Part shown: piece after piece, positions 58,320 to 64,000 of the stretch
Position numbering within the stretch: the stretch's first letter is position 1
How the letters are laid out: every line of letters starts with the position of its first letter
Source: Tupaia tana
Lineage: Eukaryota; Chordata; Mammalia; Scandentia; Tupaiidae
DNA: 64,000 bases
Assembly: GCA_026018925.1 (NCBI GenBank)
Contig: JAKSZU010000008.1
Coordinates: 11,635,626 to 11,699,625, forward strand
Direction: 5' to 3'
The notes under the pieces: model-generated
Told to the model about the DNA's origin: nothing
What the model saw: only the letters and a program-made list of their open reading frames with translations
The model's database searches: none
Made by a program: the position numbers and the translations under genes

Positions 58320-58870
58320 CATGACCTCCCCACTTTCACTTGTCTTCCAAGTCAGTCTCCACAGAGTGGCCAAAATACTATCTAAAAAATTTAACCTAAA
58401 TAATGTCTCCCCCCCCTTCTAAAATACTTTAATTATTGCATGTTACAATCAGGATAAGACACAGATTTATATTATGTGATGAGACCCTACCATGATCCAT
58501 CTCTTTATGTGGGTTTCCAGTCTCCTCTTATTTCTTCTTTGCTCACTCAATCCTCCAATAACACTGGATTTTTTTCTATTCATTTGGGAGTTAGGAACTT
58601 TGTCCTTATTTTTGGAGTTTCCCCCCAAATTCCTCAACTGGCAGGTTCCTCTTAACCCCTCAGACTTCAGATTAGATGTCTCTTCCTTCCTTGACAGTCT
58701 AAGACCTGCCCTTATAATTTTGTGTAACATAGAATGGTTTGTTTCCTCCAGAGCAGTGAGCAATAAACAAATAACTGAAATAATTACAAATTATAAAAGT
58801 ATTCCTGCAGAAACACAAGTTTTATGAAGCTGGAGGTCATGCTTATTTTATTTAACTTATTATACTAAGC
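58320..58870 (+). repeat. L2 3' region
   Basis: 'catgacctccccactttcac', 'gtcagtctccacagagtggc', 'ttctttgctcactcaatcct', 'gggagttaggaactttgtcc' and 'cagattagatgtctcttcct' follow the L2 3'-end order. Confidence 0.7.
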
Positions 58871-59127
58871 ATGTAAATATTTTTAGAATGCAATAGCAAA
58901 TAGATGCTATGTTTGCAACGACATAAGACAAAACCTTACAAGTCTGCCACCTTTCTCATCTATACTTCACTATATTCTCTTACTACTCTCCACCCTCCAA
59001 CCTGTTTTACTGAGATTAAAGTATGGTGATTTACTAGTTGCAAAACTCAACAGTCACGGTTCCATCCCAGTCTGCTGTGCCTGCCTGTTGCCTGTTGCCT
59101 TAACAGAGAGGCGCTCCCTTCTCTGCC
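58871..59127. other. Unclassified DNA between L2 and MIR
   Basis: No feature recognised. Confidence 0.3.
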
Positions 59128-59315
59128 AGAGCACTGACTCTGGAGTCAGACTAACCTGCCTCAAAGTCCAGTTCTATAAACTTGCAGCTGACTTACACAA
59201 CGTGTGCCTCGGTTGCTGCATCCTTCAAGCATGATTAGTTGCCATGAAGATGAAATGTGTTAATATGTGAGAAGCCGTCAGAGTGCCTGGCACATCACGG
59301 GTGCCATAAGTGCTG
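59128..59315 (+). repeat. MIR
   Basis: 'gcactgactctggagtcaga', 'tgtgcctcggttgctgcatc', 'gatgaaatgtgttaatatgt' and 'agtgcctggcacatcacggg' match MIR, near full length. Confidence 0.88.
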
Positions 59316-60066
59316 GCAGCTCTCTTCTGAGTCATGTGGCTCATCTGTTCCCCTTGTCCCCTCCCATGCTCTGTGCCTCCCATCTACATGCCCTACCTCC
59401 ACCATCACAAAGTTTATCTTTCCTGGGCATCTCTCTGGGTTTCAGCTCGCACTCCCTGCACCTGGGACTCCTCGTGTACCTAAGCCTTAACATACCTAAA
59501 TTTAAGGAGTCTTTATCATCGACATTCTCTCTTGGTTACTAGAAACTGTAAGAATCTTGGGCACGTCCGTTTGATTCTCCCCACCCTGGTTTTATATCTA
59601 CCTTATCACTCACTCCTGCCAGTACTGTCTGCTGAGGTTTCAATCTCTGCCTCTGCACTTCTCATCTCCGTAGCTTCCACCTCCAGGAACGTGGATCAGC
59701 ATAGCTCCCAGAGTGACCCATCGAAACCACATGGCTCATGTAGCCCTCTCCTGAGTGACACTCCTCCATCTCCTCTCACTAAAATTGCTTCTGACACAGG
59801 AGCAATTTCTTTATGAAACATTTAAGGCCCTCCATGATCTTTCCCTACTATCCCCTCTAGACACATGTTAAACTTACTGTCTCAATTTTCTTTAGGATCT
59901 AGTAATGTCACCTGCGTTTCAGTACTTTCAGGCTGTTCTCTCTGTTTGACATGACCCCTCTCTTTTGCTTCCTACTTATCTTTTGTTGGATAAACCTTAT
60001 TTACACTTCCACAATTAATGATGTAGTGCTCACCTCTTCCAGGAAGCTTTCCTTAATGGCAGCTCC
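59316..60066 (+). repeat. L2, 3' region
   Basis: 'aaggccctccatgatctttc', 'cttcctacttatcttttgtt', 'gtgctcacctcttccaggaa' and 'gctttccttaatggc' are typical L2. A SINE-A follows inside it, and L2 text resumes at 60334. Confidence 0.75.
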
Positions 60067-60333
60067 TTTTTTTTTTTTTTTTTTTTGGAGAGGTTTTTGC
60101 TATAGGGGCGTGCACTCACCAGGCAGACAGAGAGATACAGAGACAGAAAGTGAGAAATCACCTCCCGGGGGTATGGCCTTGCCACAGTTCCTTCTCGTCC
60201 ATTCTCCTCTTGGGATCTTGGGCACACACACACACATGCCCGGCGTGAGTTTAAGCCACCGGGTAAAGAACTCAAACCACTGTTGACTACATGGAGTCCA
60301 GCGACATAGCCATTATGCTAACTGCTGGTCCCG
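60067..60333 (-). mobile_element. SINE-A, young, inside L2
   Basis: Full length. Perfect 11 bp duplication 'atggcagctcc' at 60056-60066 and 60334-60344. Confidence 0.96.
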
Positions 60334-60399
60334 ATGGCAGCTCCTTTTTAGAAACATTATTGTATGTGATAGAAGTTTTAGGTGAGAAGGTTTTTACCT

Positions 60400-61067
60400 T
60401 TGATCAACATGATATTAAATATTTTATTTAAAAGTTTATTTAATAAAAATCTTTCATTTATACTACATAGTGACAAATCTTCACTCTTCTCTTTTAATAA
60501 ATGATCAGTTATTTTAACTTATTTCAAAGCGATAAACAAAAAACATGGTTAGTTATTAACTAATCCATAATATTAATATCATGTTTGGTTTGAGAAAAAT
60601 AGATTGGATGTATTTTATTTATTGGATTTATTTAAACTATACTCAAACTCTCCTGCTTGGACATTTTAATTTTGTTCTAAAAATAGTCTTAGTGATTTGT
60701 CATAAAATGATGAGCTAAAGAGACTTCTTTGGATATTCCTGCAACAGTTCTCTTTTAATATGACACTGAACGTGTGAATAATCCTTGTTCTTGATAGTTG
60801 AGAAGTCTAGTTTGCTACAGTTTCACATCTTTAACTTTTAAAAAATGTATTAAAATATCTTGATGCATAGAAAAAAGCTTGATAAGGTGAAAATTTTAAA
60901 ATCATTTAAATTATATTTGCAAACCTCCTTCTCTATTTCCCCCCACACACTAATATGTTATACACCAATATCCATTTGTAATAAGTAGACAATTTTTCTT
61001 TCAAAAAGGAAAAATTCTCAAGTTTCTGGGAGTCTCTGATTCCCTAAGTACAACACTTTATAATAGT
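60400..61067. other. AT-rich unclassified DNA
   Basis: No gene or clear repeat. Confidence 0.35.
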
Positions 61068-61305
61068 TTCAATTCTAGGTCAGAACTGATGGAAAATTTG
61101 TACGTGTGTTTAAGGCTGGGAACTTTTAGATGCTGGAAAAGGCAAGAAAAAAAAATGTTCTTCCCTGGAGCTTTCAGAAGAAATGCATTTTTACTGATGT
61201 TAGCATTTCTGACCTCCAGAACTATAAGATAACATATCTGTGTCATTTTAAGCCACTACATTTGTGGTAATTTGTTATAGCGCAGTTTAATTTTATCTTT
61301 ATTAG
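61068..61305 (+). repeat. MLT1-type LTR, 3' part
   Basis: 'gatgctggaaaaggcaagaa', 'cctggagctttcagaagaaa', 'gacctccagaactataagat' and 'taagccactacatttgtggt' match the MLT1-like LTR 3' end. Confidence 0.78.
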
Positions 61306-61750
61306 CTGTGAAACAAGATGACAAAGAGGAATTTTTAATAAAAAATATGAAACATTTTCCAATGTAGGAGACATAGAATGCAAAAAGGATGAGCGAGGAG
61401 ACTCACAAAGGAATGAATGCCCCCCCCATCTTACACTAGGTTGCATGCACATATCAAATTTAAAGAGTTATAAAGCTTTTGTACACCATGTTGTCTTTAC
61501 AGAAGGCTTCCATCTTGGAATTCCATGAGATACCCAGCAGAGACACCAAAAAGCTGCATTTTAGGAATAAAAACCATGACCCAAAACAAGGCCTAACTTC
61601 TATCTTCGCCAAAAGCTTGCAACCAAATGCCAATGAGAACCTCTGAGGAGATTTAAATTAGTTTAAATCCTGGCAAGCAAAAATAGTTTAGGTCCTTGCA
61701 CAGAACCAAATAAAAACCATACAAAATTACATTCTTAAGTAAGTTGAAGG
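61306..61750. other. Unclassified DNA
   Basis: No feature recognised. Confidence 0.3.
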
Positions 61751-62001
61751 AGGGACCAGCAGTTAGCCTAAAGGCTATGTCGCTGGACTCTCACGTAGCC
61801 GACCGCAGTTCACGTCCTGGACCCGGTGTCTTAAAACTCACGCCGGGCACATGTGCGTGTGTGCCCAAGATCCCGAGAGGAGAATGGAGGAGAAGGGATT
61901 GTGGCATGGCCATGCCCCCTGGGGGGTGATTTCTCGCTTTCTGTCTCTCTGTCTCTCTCTGTTTGTCTGGCAAACGCACGCGCCCTATAGCAAAAACCTC
62001 T

Positions 62002-62047
<46 letters not shown>
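61751..62047 (+). mobile_element. SINE-A, very young, long pure poly(A)
   Basis: Uninterrupted A-run of about 45 (62003-62047). Duplication 'gtaagttgaagg' / 'gcaagttgaagg'. The pure tail suggests one of the most recent insertions here. Confidence 0.97.
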
Positions 62048-62052
<5 letters not shown>

Positions 62053-62114
62053 TTGAAGGATATCAGCCGGTAATTAAACTGCCTACTACAATTAAAAGTA
62101 ACTTGGGAGTATTG

Positions 62115-62357
62115 GAATTGATACATTGCTAGATTAACCATGTAGTCAACTGCAGTTCAAGTCCTGGACCCTTTGGCTTAAACTCACACTGGGCACATGT
62201 GCGTGTGTGCCCAAGATCCCAAGAGGAGAATGGAGGAGAAGGGATTGCAATGTGGCCATCCCCCCTGGGAGGTGATCTCTCACTTTCTGTCTCTGTCTCT
62301 CTTTGTCTTTCTAGCAAGTGCATGCGCCCTATAGCAAAAACCTCTCCAAAAAAAGCA
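62115..62357 (+). mobile_element. SINE-A, 5'-truncated
   Basis: The A-box part is missing. It begins near 'acattgctagattaaccatg', then has a normal B box and body. 5' truncation is typical of L1-type reverse transcription. Confidence 0.9.
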
Positions 62358-62631
62358 ACTCTCTTCAGAAAAGAATTATAGAAACCAAAGTCTCTGAAAT
62401 TAAATCATTCCTGTGTCTACTATACGATAGTAAATTGCTAGACTTGGAAAAAAAAAAAAAAAAAAACAGAAAAATTTTACCCATACTCATGAAAAAAAGA
62501 CAATGGATAGAAAATTAATCCAAGATTACTCCAGTGTTGTATTTAACAGAGTAAGAGTTAAGCAGTTATTATCAATACGTTCAGATAATTTAAGGAAAAT
62601 ATTTTAATAATTATAATTTGTTTTTTATATT

Positions 62632-62639
62632 TAGAGAGA

Positions 62640-62670
<31 letters not shown>

Positions 62671-62903
62671 GGTTATAGGGCATGTGTGCCCTCCAGAGAG
62701 ACAAAGAGACAGAATGACAGAAAAACATTCCCCAGGGAGAATGGCCACACCACAATTTCTTCTCCTCCATTCTCCTCTCAGGATCTTGGGCATGCACACA
62801 CACACACCTGGCCTGAGTTTTAAGCTGCTGTGTCCAGGACTCGAACCATGGTCGACTACGTGGGAGTCCAGCAACATAACCATTACATCTTTGGCTGGTT
62901 GCC
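62632..62903 (-). mobile_element. SINE-A, intermediate
   Basis: The tail is (TTTTG)6. The hairpin is weakened ('ttccccagggagaatgg'). 'aataatta' lies on both flanks. Confidence 0.9.
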
Positions 62904-63190
62904 AATAATTACAGTTTTAATGAGTAAATAGGAAATTCAGTAGAGAATTCATTCTAAGAAAGAAAAGAAATATAAAATAAAGCTAAATTATAATGGCAGA
63001 ATTTTTTAAAAAATTCCCTTGCTGAACCTCAGAGCAGATTAAAAGTAGCACAAGGAAGAATCAATGAGGTTATAGACAGATTCATATAAATGATGAAGTT
63101 TGAAGAACAGAGAGAAGAAAAAGAATGGGAGAGAAAAAAAGAACAGATCTTCATAAAGGTAAATGACAGTATCAGATTATTTATCTGAAG

Positions 63191-63278
63191 TATTAGATTG
63201 TCGGAAAAGTCATGACACATTTTTGCATGAAAAAAAAAAACAGAAAAAAACATGTCATGACTTTTCTGACAATCTAAT
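63191..63278. mobile_element. Palindromic mini-transposon copy 4 (best preserved)
   Basis: Terminal arms of about 28 bp, matching with about one mismatch ('tattagattgtcggaaaagt' against its inverted partner), bounded by TA. It is inserted in the L1. Confidence 0.9.
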
Positions 63279-63499
63279 ATAGAGTTCCAGAAAAAGAAAG
63301 AATGAGATAGAAAATATATTTGCTGTATAATAGCCAAAATTGTCTCACATTTGATGAAAATTATCAACATATCGATCCAAGTAGTTCAGTTAAACCATAA
63401 TGAAGAGTTCCACACTTCGGCACATAATAGTCAAACAGCTAACAAATGAAAAGAAAGAAAGGAAAATGTCTTGAAAGCAGCCAGGGGACAGGCTGGTAG

Positions 63500-63550
63500 A
63501 GACACATTTCATACAAAAAAAAAAAAAAAAGAAAAAAGAAAAGAAAAGAA
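63500..63550. repeat. A-rich simple repeat
   Basis: A-run followed by (AAAAG)n within the L1. Confidence 0.85.
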
Positions 63551-63949
63551 AATTATGGCTGATTTTGAATAAGAAATGATGGTGGCAGGAAAACAATGTA
63601 GTGACATCTATAAAGTATTGAAAGGGGAAAAAAGCCTAGAATTCTATATTCAATAAAGATAAAATAAGATTGTGAATAAATTGATTTTAATTTAGATAAA
63701 ACCTAACAATTTGTTGTCACTTATCTGTACTACATAAAATGTAAAAGCTGTTCATTAGGCTATGGGAAATTAGACCACATGAAAACTTATGAGATTTCAC
63801 AAACACACAAAGAAAAACCCACTGATAATGGAAAATATGTGCGAATAGAAAAAAGATCTTTTGTGTATGTGTGTATGATTTTCTTATAAGATCATTGTCC
63901 ATTTAAAAAAAACAATAACATTTAGAGAGGCTTATAATATACATAAAAA

Positions 63950-64000
63950 TTTTTTAAAAATGGGTTCTCTGTTCTGTTCTATTTATCTGTGTGCCTGTTT
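63950..64000. repeat. Possible L1-derived fragment cut by the window end
   Basis: 'gggttctctgttctgttcta' and 'tttatctgtgtgcctgttt' resemble a common reversed L1 segment. Too short to be sure. Confidence 0.4.

Larger units (their letters stand above)
62910..63905 (+). repeat. L1 5' portion (5' UTR/ORF1 side), split by a mini-transposon
   Basis: 'gaagaacagagagaagaaaa', 'gagttccagaaaaagaaaga', 'catttgatgaaaattatcaa', 'gtcttgaaagcagccagggg' and 'cctagaattctatattcaat' are old L1 text in order. It has no long intact frame. Confidence 0.8.

Overview
This is a stretch of nuclear DNA from a placental mammal, with no functional gene that I can support. It holds L1, L2 and MIR fragments, MaLR-type LTRs, a processed ribosomal-protein pseudogene, and simple repeats such as (CA)n, (TTTA)n and (TTA)n. 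Every long reading frame I examined is either an internal reading of a repeat or lacks homology and exon structure. The window is intergenic or deep intronic.

More than 60 copies of a tRNA-like SINE family (called SINE-A here) dominate the window, on both strands. Young copies are about 260 bp and CpG-rich. The head carries an RNA polymerase III A-box-like TAGCGTAATGG and a B-box-like GGTTCGCGTCC. The body contains a C6-T-G6 hairpin, followed by a TCTCTGTC-rich tract and a tail after CCCTATAGCAAAAACCTCTC. Many copies are flanked by 9-17 bp target-site duplications, as expected for L1-driven insertion. Older copies have a different head (GGCCAGCTGGTGGCATGGTG-like) and AATAAA-type tails, and a third set shares an internal deletion. 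A second, older SINE (SINE-B, about 200-250 bp) is present in roughly ten copies. This is not Alu, B1/B2, CAN, the rabbit C repeat, the bovid SINEs or AfroSINE. The host is therefore a mammalian order with its own tRNA SINE. Colugo is one possibility, but I cannot settle it from sequence alone.

Layout. 1-7 kb: LTR-like inverted fragments, then two inverted copies of an ~850 bp retroviral pol-like segment (829-1681 on plus, 5045-5888 on minus), with an ancient L1 between them. 7-17 kb: largely unclassified DNA with SINEs, a MaLR LTR split by a SINE (8.94-9.6 kb) and the first palindromic mini-transposon (14.98 kb). 17-22 kb: an ancient LTR, a SINE cluster, a second mini-transposon (19.99 kb) and an ERV-like LTR (20.6-20.95 kb). 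22-28 kb: SINE-poor DNA, possibly constrained. 28-30 kb: an L1 3' region broken up by SINE-B and a third mini-transposon. 31-34 kb: SINE-poor DNA with possible conserved non-coding elements. 35.4-35.7 kb: an RPS27 processed pseudogene. 36-43 kb: SINEs and an L1 3' end split by a SINE. 45-51 kb: the densest SINE cluster, including tandem same-site insertions. 51-56 kb: simple repeats and a three-deep SINE nest. 58-61 kb: L2, MIR and MLT1. 61.7-64 kb: very young SINEs and the 5' part of an L1 holding the fourth mini-transposon.

The parts do not form a pathway. The biology is retrotransposon traffic: L1 machinery probably mobilised the SINEs and the RPS27 mRNA, while a mariner-like transposase supplied elsewhere would have moved the ~80-90 bp palindromes. 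No CRISPR array, prokaryotic system or true tRNA/rRNA gene is present.
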